Position numbers and translations under genes: made by a program | Source of the DNA: Candidatus Zipacnadia bacterium | Lineage (GTDB): Bacteria > Armatimonadota > Zipacnadia > Zipacnadales > Zipacnadaceae | Assembly (NCBI GenBank): GCA_029821515.1 | Contig: JALGTD010000058.1 | Location: 1-8,293, forward strand | Reading direction: 5' to 3' | DNA length: 8,293 nt | The notes under the pieces: model-generated | Databases searched by the model: none | The model's input: only the letters and a program-made list of their open reading frames with translations | What the model was told of the DNA's origin: nothing | Part shown: one piece after another, positions 1 to 6,222 of the stretch | Position numbering within the stretch: position 1 is the stretch's first letter | How the letters are laid out: each line of letters opens with the position of its first letter

Positions 1-780
1 GTGCTCTCCGGCCCTCAGGCGGTGCTCGATAAGTTCCGGCAGGACGTGGAGCAGTTCGACGTGCCTGCTGCCCAGATCATGCTGGATGTCAATGTAGTCG
101 AATTCACGGATATGGATACGGACACCTTCGCAGCTATGTTAGGATACAGCAATGCCAACTTGGGCGTGACCACCGACTCGCTGACCGGCCAACTGACGCT
201 CAACGCGATAGTGGACCTGCCTACTCTCTTTTTCTCCCAGCTACAAGCCCTGGTCGAGAGTCGCCGGGCTCGCGTGCGCGCTAACCCGCGCATTGCAACC
301 GTCAGCGGGCAGCAGGCAACCATCTTCATCGGCCAGGAGCAGTACCTGACGACACGAGTGGGTTCCTCAGGCAACTCCATCTCTGCCGGTGTCCGGATGG
401 AAGTGACTCCTCTCACAGGTGGAGGTGGGGAGATTATTCTGGACATTAACCAGGAGATAAGCACTCTCAGCGCGCCAGATGCCGTCACCGGGCTTCCTAC
501 CAAGACCACGCGGACGGCTCGCACCACGGTGCGAGTGCAGGACGGTCAGACGATTGTGACCGGAGGCCTGCGCCAAGCTGAGAGCAGGTCGGTACGCCGG
601 GCCATTCCGATCTTGAGTGAGATTCCGGTGATCGGCAACTTGTTCCGCTCGAAGAAGACCGAGAAAACCACGGTAGATCTGGCCATATTCATAACCGCTC
701 GGTCTCTAAGCGCGACCGGGCACCTGCCAGTTGAGGAAGAGACGCAGATCCGAGAGCGTTTTGGGATAGAGGAGCCATGA
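1..780 (+). CDS. Secretin-family outer-membrane channel protein, C-terminal part (5' end outside window)
   Basis: Secretins (GspD/PilQ/PulD superfamily) form multimeric gated channels in the outer membrane for protein or pilus export. The frame is open from the first base, and its first residues (LSGPQAVLDKFRQDVEQFD) match the end of a secretin N-domain. The GTG at base 1 is therefore probably internal, and the signal peptide and N-domains lie upstream. Visible residues 24-235 form a complete secretin domain. They include a beta-rich core (RVRANPRIATVSGQQATIFIG, split here as about residues 91-111), the DGQTIVTGGL segment (181-190) and the signature IPVIGNLFR (208-216) near the C-terminus. 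The protein ends in a polar tail, GHLPVEEETQIRERF (240-254), that resembles the tail of the third secretin gene here. Its TGA overlaps the ATG of the next gene, implying translational coupling. The secretin domain is secure; the export system served is not. Confidence 0.9.
   Translation: MLSGPQAVLDKFRQDVEQFDVPAAQIMLDVNVVEFTDMDTDTFAAMLGYSNANLGVTTDSLTGQLTLNAIVDLPTLFFSQLQALVESRRARVRANPRIATVSGQQATIFIGQEQYLTTRVGSSGNSISAGVRMEVTPLTGGGGEIILDINQEISTLSAPDAVTGLPTKTTRTARTTVRVQDGQTIVTGGLRQAESRSVRRAIPILSEIPVIGNLFRSKKTEKTTVDLAIFITARSLSATGHLPVEEETQIRERFGIEEP
770..774 (+). promoter_or_regulatory. Ribosome binding site inside the end of the first secretin gene
   Basis: AGGAG lies 2 bases before the ATG at 777 and 5 bases before the ATG at 780. 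The spacing favours the second ATG. The site sits inside the upstream coding region, as expected for coupled translation. Confidence 0.55.
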
Positions 781-2396
781 TGCTAAGGCGAATAGCGACT
801 CTGCTAATTGGGGGAGTGGCAGTGCTGGCAGCGGCGTCCGTGTGCGCCCCGCAGGAGTTCGTTGACCTGAAGAAAATCGAGATCGAGCAGGTCTCCAATG
901 CGGTACGTTTTCGACTGTCGGCTGATGGAGTACTGTTCGCCGGGGCTTGGCCGCAGGGTCCGAGCCGACGTATCAGCTTTGGGCTGGGCAATGTCCGCAG
1001 CGGTGCACCCCCGGCGGTGGAGGTCGCCAAATATCCGGTCAGCCATCTGGAGTTTTCCCCGTTTTCGTGGCGGGGGACAGGGATCGGTCTGATAGGTACT
1101 GTGGTGCTATACCGTCCCGGATACGTGGTAACAGTAAAAACCTCGGGGGGGGTGCGGCAGTTTGAGGAGGACCTTGACTACGACGGGCCCAGGGTATTGA
1201 TTGAGATGACCAGCAGCCAAGACGAGCTGCTCATCACCGTGCTGAGCGACCGCTCCAAGGAACCACCTCCTGAGCGCCCGGAGGTAGAGCCGGCGGCTGC
1301 CCAACTAGAGGTAAGTGGTGGAGCTGATGGTCTGAGCGTGCACGCCGTGAACGCGGACATGCACCTGCTGTTGGAGCGTGTATCGCGGCTGGCGCAGGTC
1401 CAAGTGTATCTGGATGACAAGGTGGACCTGGAGGTGACGGCTCACCTGGAAAGTGTGCCGCTGGCGCGCTTGCTGCAGACCCTGGTAGTGGGCTACGGCC
1501 TATCTCTCCATCGTGAAGGCGGCGCATATTTTGTGAGTCTTAGCCGTACGGACACCGCTGTCCCCTTCTGGATCGCGGAGACGCGCTCGGTGCCGCTGCG
1601 TTATGTGCCGTGTCAACAGGCGCTGCTCCTGCTACCTGACGTGCTGTTGTCTTTCGTGCGAGCCAACGAGAAGGCCAATACATTGGTTATGAACGGTCCG
1701 TCCGCGCTGCTCGACCGGATCGAACAAGACCTGCGGGTGATTGATCAACCGGCTTACCACTGTCGCCTGCGGGCATGGGTGGTCTCCGGCCGGGACGTGG
1801 CTGAGCGTCTCCAGGAAATTGCCGCCCGGGTCAGTGGCGGCACGACCGCGTGGCAGGCCGACAGTTCCGGACAAGTTCGCATAGAGGTGGCCGAGGGGCG
1901 GACTCACGAGCTCGTGACCAGTTTGCGCCGACTGGCGACGCAGCGCCGGCTGCACATAAAGGCGCTGCCGGTCGTGCAGGTGAAGAATGGCCACCAGGCC
2001 CGGCTGTTCGTGGGCGAGAAGATCTATTGGGTGCAGCAGAGCGGGCTTACTTCGGTGGAGGCCGGCTCCGCATTGGAAATCGAGCCGCGCACGGCTGGAG
2101 ATTGGATCACTGCCAGCGTCAAGGTCAACAGCAGCTTCCTGGGGGAAACCAACGACCTCGGGCCGTTAGTGCTTCGGCACTCAGCCAAGGGAACGGTGCG
2201 GTTGCGGTCCGGCGATACGATAATTATAGGCGGCTTGCGTCTGATCGAGAGCAGCAAAGAGCAGCGTAGGACCGCAAGGCTGCTGGAGGGCCGCTACGAC
2301 TACGAAGGGGAGCAGGAGGTTTGGGTGATAGTACAAGCGCGAGCCAGCCTGGCTCCGCTGAAAAACCGGGACGATGCGACGGAGGTTGTGCTATGA
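777..2396 (+). CDS. Divergent secretin-family protein lacking the C-terminal signature
   Basis: A 539-residue exported protein with secretin layout. Residues 1-24 are a signal peptide (basic MMLRR, hydrophobic core, A-x-A-like SVCA). Residues 28-158 are a beta-rich region in the place of the AMIN-like domain of PilQ. A proline-rich linker (162-175) follows, then an STN-like domain (about 186-256, starting LSVHAVNADMH), a secretin N-domain (about 271-325) and a reduced secretin domain (about 328-522, including RSGDTIIIGGLR at 477-488). Where the flanking paralogues have the IPxxGxLF signature, this one reads RRTARLLEGRYDYEGEQEVW, with no such motif, and the C-terminal LP...QIR.RF tail is also missing. 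It may be a partner or assembly subunit rather than a self-sufficient channel (inference). The start overlaps the previous stop as ATGA. A second ATG at 780 is better spaced (5 bases) from AGGAG at 770-774, so translation may begin one codon later. Confidence 0.85.
   Translation: MMLRRIATLLIGGVAVLAAASVCAPQEFVDLKKIEIEQVSNAVRFRLSADGVLFAGAWPQGPSRRISFGLGNVRSGAPPAVEVAKYPVSHLEFSPFSWRGTGIGLIGTVVLYRPGYVVTVKTSGGVRQFEEDLDYDGPRVLIEMTSSQDELLITVLSDRSKEPPPERPEVEPAAAQLEVSGGADGLSVHAVNADMHLLLERVSRLAQVQVYLDDKVDLEVTAHLESVPLARLLQTLVVGYGLSLHREGGAYFVSLSRTDTAVPFWIAETRSVPLRYVPCQQALLLLPDVLLSFVRANEKANTLVMNGPSALLDRIEQDLRVIDQPAYHCRLRAWVVSGRDVAERLQEIAARVSGGTTAWQADSSGQVRIEVAEGRTHELVTSLRRLATQRRLHIKALPVVQVKNGHQARLFVGEKIYWVQQSGLTSVEAGSALEIEPRTAGDWITASVKVNSSFLGETNDLGPLVLRHSAKGTVRLRSGDTIIIGGLRLIESSKEQRRTARLLEGRYDYEGEQEVWVIVQARASLAPLKNRDDATEVVL
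2381..2386 (+). promoter_or_regulatory. Ribosome binding site that fixes the start of the third secretin
   Basis: GGAGGT is 6 bases before the ATG at 2393, inside the 3' end of the preceding gene. It supports this start over the in-frame upstream ATG at 2321, which would place 24 non-signal-like residues before the signal peptide. Confidence 0.7.
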
Positions 2397-4123
2397 GATG
2401 TTCACTGTCGGCGAAACTGGCTGCTATCAGCGCTCTGATGTTGGGAGGAACCCTGGGGTCGACTGCCCGAGCCCATGCCCAGGGGGACGCATATTGCTAC
2501 ATTAACGAAGTCAAAACCACCGTGATGAGCAACGGTGTTCAGATTCAGGTGAAGGCCGATGGCATTCTGACTTTGGACCGGGACACCCAACGCATGTGGG
2601 GGTATGGTCGAAGCGTGACCGAGGCAACCTTTCGTTTTCCCAATGCTCGTCTGGGCTCAGACTGCAAGCGGCTCTATGATGTTGATGAGGAGCCGGTCAG
2701 CACGATAGTTCTGGGTGTGGCGCCGGATGCGGTGGAGGGCAAGGGTGTGGAGATGACTGTGACTTTGACCGAACGCTCGCGGGTGAAGGCGGAACTGGGC
2801 GAGGATCGGCAAAGTTACTTGCTCACTGTCTACGGGCAGCGTACCATCGAGCGAATCGCCGGGGAGAAGGAAGCAGCCCAGATCGAAGAAGGCGAGATTG
2901 AAGTTACTGCGGCGGACGGTCTCATCAGCGTGCACGCAGTCAAGGCCGACATTCACAAGGTAGTGGCGCAGATCGCGCGCGAAGGGGAGATCAGTGTGGC
3001 AGTGGATGATGCGGTGCAGCACAAGGTCAGCGTTAATGTCCAAGGGCTTGAGCCGCTGGCAGTGCTCCGCGGGATCGCTGCTGGTTACGGGCTGGCGCTT
3101 TCCTCGGTGGGTGATGTCTACATGCTCAGCGAGGGCGTACCGGCCGACTTGTCCACCTACCTCCGCAGTGGCACGGCTTCCTTCCCGATGCGCTATCTGA
3201 AAGCCAGCGACGCCCGCTCGCTGCTGCCCACATTCCTGTTCAAGTATGTGCACGACAATCCTGAGCAGAACGCGGTGGTGGTAACCGCACCCTCCCAGAT
3301 GCTGACCAAAATAAAGGAGGACCTAGAAGCGGTGGACATTTCTCCGCCGATGATCATGGTGGAGTGCGCAGTTATCGAGTTGACCGATTCCTCGGACCTG
3401 GACTCCCAGTTCCGCTGGCGCTATGACAGTGAGAACTACGGCGCAGGCACCGACAGCCGCACCGGAGAAATTGATTTCGAGCACGGGGATTTCGATGCTC
3501 TAGCCACCGCGGTAGCGCCCACCGCTCAGCTGCAAGCGTGGCTGCAAGCGTTGGTGACCCAGGGCCGTGCGGAAGTTCGCTCCCACCCCTCCACAGCGGC
3601 GGTCAATGGCAAGCAGGCATCCATTTTCGTCGGGTCGGAACGGTACATAAAGGTGCAATACTCGCAATCGGGATATGAGCAGGAGCGAATCGAAGTGGTG
3701 CCGGTAGGAGTCCGGCTCACGGTGCGTCCCTGGACCGGCGGCAATCAGGAGATCACCACGAAGGTTGAGGTGGATGTATCTAATATCGTGGAGTTAGACC
3801 CGGAAAGTGGAGTGCCGCGCTTGAGTTCCCGGTCGGCCTCTACAACTCTACGCACACGCGACGATGAGACCATCGTCATCGGCGGATTGACGCAAATGCA
3901 GCAGGAAAACACCTACCGGCGCATCCCCATATTGGGTAGCCTGCCCATCATCGGTCCCCTGTTCCGCAGCCGGTCGCAACGTACCAGCACTACGGAACTG
4001 GTCATTCTCGTCCGACCTCGCCTGCTGGACGAAAGTGGCAAACTGCCTGCTGATGAGGATGCGCAGATACGCCAACGGTTCCTCCAGCCGGGGGACCTCG
4101 GCTATCTTCCAGAACAGGAGTAG
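2393..4123 (+). CDS. Secretin-family outer-membrane channel protein (PilQ/GspD-like), complete
   Basis: A 576-residue exported secretin. The frame extends upstream to 2321, but the ATG at 2393 is preferred. It overlaps the previous stop as ATGA, has GGAGGT 6 bases upstream (2381-2386), and opens with a clear signal peptide (MRCSLSAKLAAISALMLGG..., probable cleavage after AHA, residue 29). Domains: a beta-rich AMIN-like region (about 34-150), a charged linker (155-172), an STN-like domain (about 177-248, LISVHAVKADIHKV), a secretin N-domain (about 263-316) and a secretin domain (about 319-545). The last contains DDETIVIGGL (490-499) and the signature IPILGSLPIIGPLFR (511-525). The tail GKLPADEDAQIRQRF (549-563) parallels that of the first gene. 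A 12-base near-perfect tandem duplication at 3529-3552 encodes LQAW-LQAL. It is the last gene of the three-secretin operon. The export system is unidentified, as no pilus or type II secretion partner is present here. Confidence 0.92.
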   Translation: MRCSLSAKLAAISALMLGGTLGSTARAHAQGDAYCYINEVKTTVMSNGVQIQVKADGILTLDRDTQRMWGYGRSVTEATFRFPNARLGSDCKRLYDVDEEPVSTIVLGVAPDAVEGKGVEMTVTLTERSRVKAELGEDRQSYLLTVYGQRTIERIAGEKEAAQIEEGEIEVTAADGLISVHAVKADIHKVVAQIAREGEISVAVDDAVQHKVSVNVQGLEPLAVLRGIAAGYGLALSSVGDVYMLSEGVPADLSTYLRSGTASFPMRYLKASDARSLLPTFLFKYVHDNPEQNAVVVTAPSQMLTKIKEDLEAVDISPPMIMVECAVIELTDSSDLDSQFRWRYDSENYGAGTDSRTGEIDFEHGDFDALATAVAPTAQLQAWLQALVTQGRAEVRSHPSTAAVNGKQASIFVGSERYIKVQYSQSGYEQERIEVVPVGVRLTVRPWTGGNQEITTKVEVDVSNIVELDPESGVPRLSSRSASTTLRTRDDETIVIGGLTQMQQENTYRRIPILGSLPIIGPLFRSRSQRTSTTELVILVRPRLLDESGKLPADEDAQIRQRFLQPGDLGYLPEQE

Positions 4124-4269
4124 TAAACAGGAGTCCGACCCAATAGGGCAAAGGCAGGATACATACATATCCGTTTCCCCTGGCTTGAATTGTTCAACGG
4201 TTTTCAAGGTATCAGCACCTACAGCGCATCCAGCGCCGACAGGCTTTGCCAGATTGCGGATACGGCACC
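4124..4269 (+). other. Intergenic stretch without a recognisable gene
   Basis: Between the last secretin stop and the first recognisable residues of the decarboxylase-family remnant. I see no open frame with a plausible start and no hairpin followed by a T-run. Only two weak 5-base-pair inverted repeats are present: GGATA/TATCC near 4157-4172 and TTGAA/TTCAA near 4184-4196. It may contain the decayed N-terminal part of the downstream remnant; the same frame has stops at 4144-4146 and 4186-4188. Confidence 0.4.
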
Positions 4270-4938
4270 TGGCCGGACCCCCAGTGGGATGAGCACTTAA
4301 TCAAGGGGCCAGGGGACCTCGACAAAGTACGCTACATCTTGCCTGACCCCAAGCGTGCTCAGCTCTACGACATTGTGGAGATCGCAAGGCAGGTCGGGGA
4401 GGACGGATTGGTCGAGGTGTAGGTCAATTCGTGCTTGGATACGAAGGTGATGCCAGCCGTGGGGCAGGTAGACCTTCTGCTGGCATTGCACGATGATGCA
4501 CAGTTCTTCAAGAATCTGTTGCAACTTTTCCACGAGCACTTCATGGCTGAGACCAAAGCAATCCTGGAGGCAGGCGCTGAAATGGTCCACGGCACGTGGT
4601 TCAACGCGTCGCTCAGCGTTGGCTGGAGCCCTGACACCTTTGAGGAGTATTTCCTCCCCATGATTGGGGAGCACATAGCTCTGGTTCACGATTACGGGGC
4701 CATCTATCACTATTACGACGACGGCAAACTCATAAAGATTCTGCCCTGGCTGGCAGCGGCAGATGTAGAGGTCGTTTCCACCTGTGGCCCGCCGCCGATG
4801 GGAGACTTTGACATAATCGAGGCAAAGAGACTGGCAGGAGACAAGCTATGTTTCATGTGCGAAATGGCGAAGTCCACTCCGAACTTCTGGGCGAGGGCGA
4901 GCTACTCGGAGAAAAGCCCCTCCCGAGCACAATCGTAG
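4270..4938 (+). pseudogene. Uroporphyrinogen decarboxylase (URO-D) family protein remnant, N-truncated with in-frame stop
   Basis: In one frame the translation runs WPDPQWDEHLIKGPGDLDKV...YILPDPKRAQLYDIVEIARQVGEDGLVEV, meets TAG at 4420-4422, then continues without frame change as VNSCLDTKVMPAVG. After that come VHGTWFNASLSVGWSPDTFEEYFLP, LVHDYGAIYHYYDDGKL and PPPMGDFDIIEAKRLAGDKLCF. These resemble the second half of URO-D-family TIM-barrel proteins, which include uroporphyrinogen decarboxylase and corrinoid or coenzyme M methyltransferases of the MtaA/MtbA type. Residue-level continuity across the stop shows one ancestral gene. The N-terminal third is absent: the frame has a TGA at 4186-4188 and no start is recognisable. 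After about 4850 the frame loses family likeness; another frame reads RNGEVHSELLGEGELL, so a frameshift there is possible. It could be translated from the TTG at 4435 as a 167-residue fragment, but no good ribosome site is visible. The substrate cannot be inferred. Confidence 0.7.
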
Positions 4939-4985
4939 TTTCCTTGGAGTCGGGTAGGCGATTCCGGCTCTCGATTATGCAGCCA

Positions 4986-5759
4986 CTATGCGGCACTGAC
5001 TCCAGCGTCAGCCTCGCTATTGATGTTGCGAAGGATTTCGAAGCCCGAACGGCTAATACGAACCTGTTGCCCCTTAGAGCTGTGATTGGCGCCTCTCATC
5101 TTCAATATGCGGATATGCCGCTTCCCGTCAGGCGCCTCGTATGGGGCAGTGAGCAGAATAATGCCGTCGGCAAAGGCAAACTGAGGCTGTCTGACAATAT
5201 CATCCTGCTGATATTCGCCCACTAACATGGCCACCAGTTTCTGCTCTGAGACGAACTCAGTCAATTGGCGCAGGCTCTTCTCTGCCCTGTCAAATTCCGT
5301 CAGCCTTTCCAGCATAGTTCGGATGCTATCAATCACCAGCAAACCCGCCTGCTGCTTCTGTACTACCGGGGTAATGGCGTACAGTAAGTCTGTAGACTGG
5401 GCGGCCCGGATCACCGGGAATATGTTATGGTAGGCAACACTGACGTTGAACGCTCCCGCATCAAAGAACGCAAAGTTTTGCAGATTGCGCACCCGATTGA
5501 CGATAGATTCACTGAAGCCGGCCACGTACATGTACAAAACATTAATGCCAGCAGCAGCACTGGCATAGGCCATCTGCTCAGATAGGATTGTCTTGCCCGA
5601 ACCAGTTGGCCCACAAACGTACACGACGGAGCCCGGCGCGATACCTCCGCCTATCATCTCGTCCAGGCCCGCACTACCTGTGGAGACCAATTCCTCAGGA
5701 ACTGCTCGGAGCAGTTCGGCTACATTGCCCATCTCTTCAGGCTGCAGCTCGCCGTTCAT
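4986..5759 (-). CDS. Single-domain KaiC/RadA-type RecA-fold ATPase
   Basis: A 257-residue cytoplasmic P-loop protein of the KaiC-like group. It opens with the family entry VSTGSAGLDEMIGGGIAPGS (about 25-44). Walker A is GPTGSGKT (50-57) and Walker B is GLLVIDS (139-145). The C-terminal half includes the MLVGEYQ strand (178-184) and RHIRILKMRG (214-223), the latter in the usual KaiC position (KxRG). One domain only, whereas clock KaiC has two (CI and CII). At the position of the usual catalytic EE after the second strand (consensus like YxxFEES) it reads VAGFSES, with A80 and G81 in place of both glutamates; E84 is the nearest acid. Hydrolysis may be slow, or it may use a shifted glutamate (inference). 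It is the last gene of the signalling operon, 23 bases after a response regulator, with AGGGGG at 5769-5774 as ribosome site. Probably a signal-responsive nucleotide switch; it is not claimed as clock kaiC. Confidence 0.85.
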   Translation of the reverse strand: MNGELQPEEMGNVAELLRAVPEELVSTGSAGLDEMIGGGIAPGSVVYVCGPTGSGKTILSEQMAYASAAAGINVLYMYVAGFSESIVNRVRNLQNFAFFDAGAFNVSVAYHNIFPVIRAAQSTDLLYAITPVVQKQQAGLLVIDSIRTMLERLTEFDRAEKSLRQLTEFVSEQKLVAMLVGEYQQDDIVRQPQFAFADGIILLTAPYEAPDGKRHIRILKMRGANHSSKGQQVRISRSGFEILRNINSEADAGVSAA

Positions 5760-5782
5760 TGCTTGTCGCCCCCTGCAGCGTT

Positions 5783-6160
5783 TTAAGCGGCCGGCAGAAC
5801 GGCCGTGGCCACTTTTCTAATTGCCTCCTGGCCGATGGGCTTGTGCAGCAACTGGAAGGCCAGCCCCTCCTCTTCGGCGGCCTGGAGACGATCCAGGAAC
5901 TCACCGTGGAAGGCGGTCACAATGTAGATTGGCACCGCCTCATCCAACTCCCGGATGTGGTGCAGTACCTCCACGCCGTCCATCCCCGGCATCTTCAGAT
6001 CCAGAAAGACCAAATCGGCCGGGCTGTTCTTTGTCTTCTCCAGAGCCTCTTCCCCGCCGCTAACGGCCTCTACAACATACGGCAGATCCTCCAGAGCGTC
6101 TGCAAAGGCGTCGCGCACTGACTCCTCATCATCAATTACCAGAACTCGCGGTTGTGACAT
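5783..6160 (-). CDS. Single-domain response regulator (REC only)
   Basis: A 125-residue stand-alone receiver domain with no DNA-binding or enzymatic output. The acidic pair is D10-D11 in VLVIDDEESV, the phosphoacceptor is D54 in LVFLDLKMPGMDG, the switch threonine is T82 in IYIVTAF, and the conserved lysine is K107 in LLHKP. All catalytic receiver residues are present, so it should accept phosphate from a histidine kinase or phosphotransfer protein. AGGAGGT at 6171-6177 lies 10 bases before the ATG, a strong site. The gene follows the histidine kinase after 62 bases and precedes the KaiC-like ATPase by 23 bases. It may therefore relay the kinase signal to the ATPase or to a remote partner (inference). 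A CheY-like motor role is possible but nothing here supports it. Confidence 0.93.
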   Translation of the reverse strand: MSQPRVLVIDDEESVRDAFADALEDLPYVVEAVSGGEEALEKTKNSPADLVFLDLKMPGMDGVEVLHHIRELDEAVPIYIVTAFHGEFLDRLQAAEEEGLAFQLLHKPIGQEAIRKVATAVLPAA

Positions 6161-6182
6161 GATTGGTTTGACCTCCTACAGC

Positions 6183-6200
6183 ATCGGCGTCAACGCCGAT
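6183..6200 (-). promoter_or_regulatory. Perfect 7-bp hairpin in the kinase-regulator intergenic gap
   Basis: ATCGGCG and CGCCGAT face each other across a 4-base loop (6190-6193), with no mismatch. On the - strand the hairpin ends 5 bases before the AGGAGGT of the downstream response regulator. It is not followed by a T-run on that strand, so it is not a standard intrinsic terminator. It could separate expression of the two genes through RNA stability, processing or access to the ribosome site (inference). Confidence 0.5.
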
Positions 6201-6222
6201 TTGCCCCGCTCCGCTGTTCTTT

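Noticed and set aside
2657..3253. 198-codon open frame on the - strand opposite the third secretin
   Set aside because: It lies wholly antisense to a well-supported secretin, has no recognisable domain, and looks like a by-product of the codon bias of the real gene.
3529..3552. 12-base tandem duplication in the third secretin as a contingency repeat
   Set aside because: It has only two copies, preserves the frame, and encodes LQAW-LQAL in a segment whose length matches the first secretin by eye; ordinary coding sequence explains it.
4420..4422. Pyrrolysine read-through making the URO-D gene functional
   Set aside because: The fragment also lacks an N-terminus and a start, and degrades at its 3' end. 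URO-D-family proteins are not among the known pyrrolysine proteins.
4947..4970. 8-bp imperfect stem between the URO-D remnant and the end of the KaiC-like gene as a terminator
   Set aside because: It contains two G-T pairs and an 8-base loop, and has no T-run on either strand. It is too weak to call, although its position just past the ATPase stop would suit a terminator.
4848..5225. + strand open frame running from the URO-D remnant into the KaiC-like gene
   Set aside because: Most of it is antisense to the ATPase. Only its first 20 or so codons might be a frameshifted piece of the URO-D remnant.
4986..5759. A true circadian KaiC
   Set aside because: There is only one RecA-like domain, no paired catalytic glutamates, and no kaiA or kaiB nearby.
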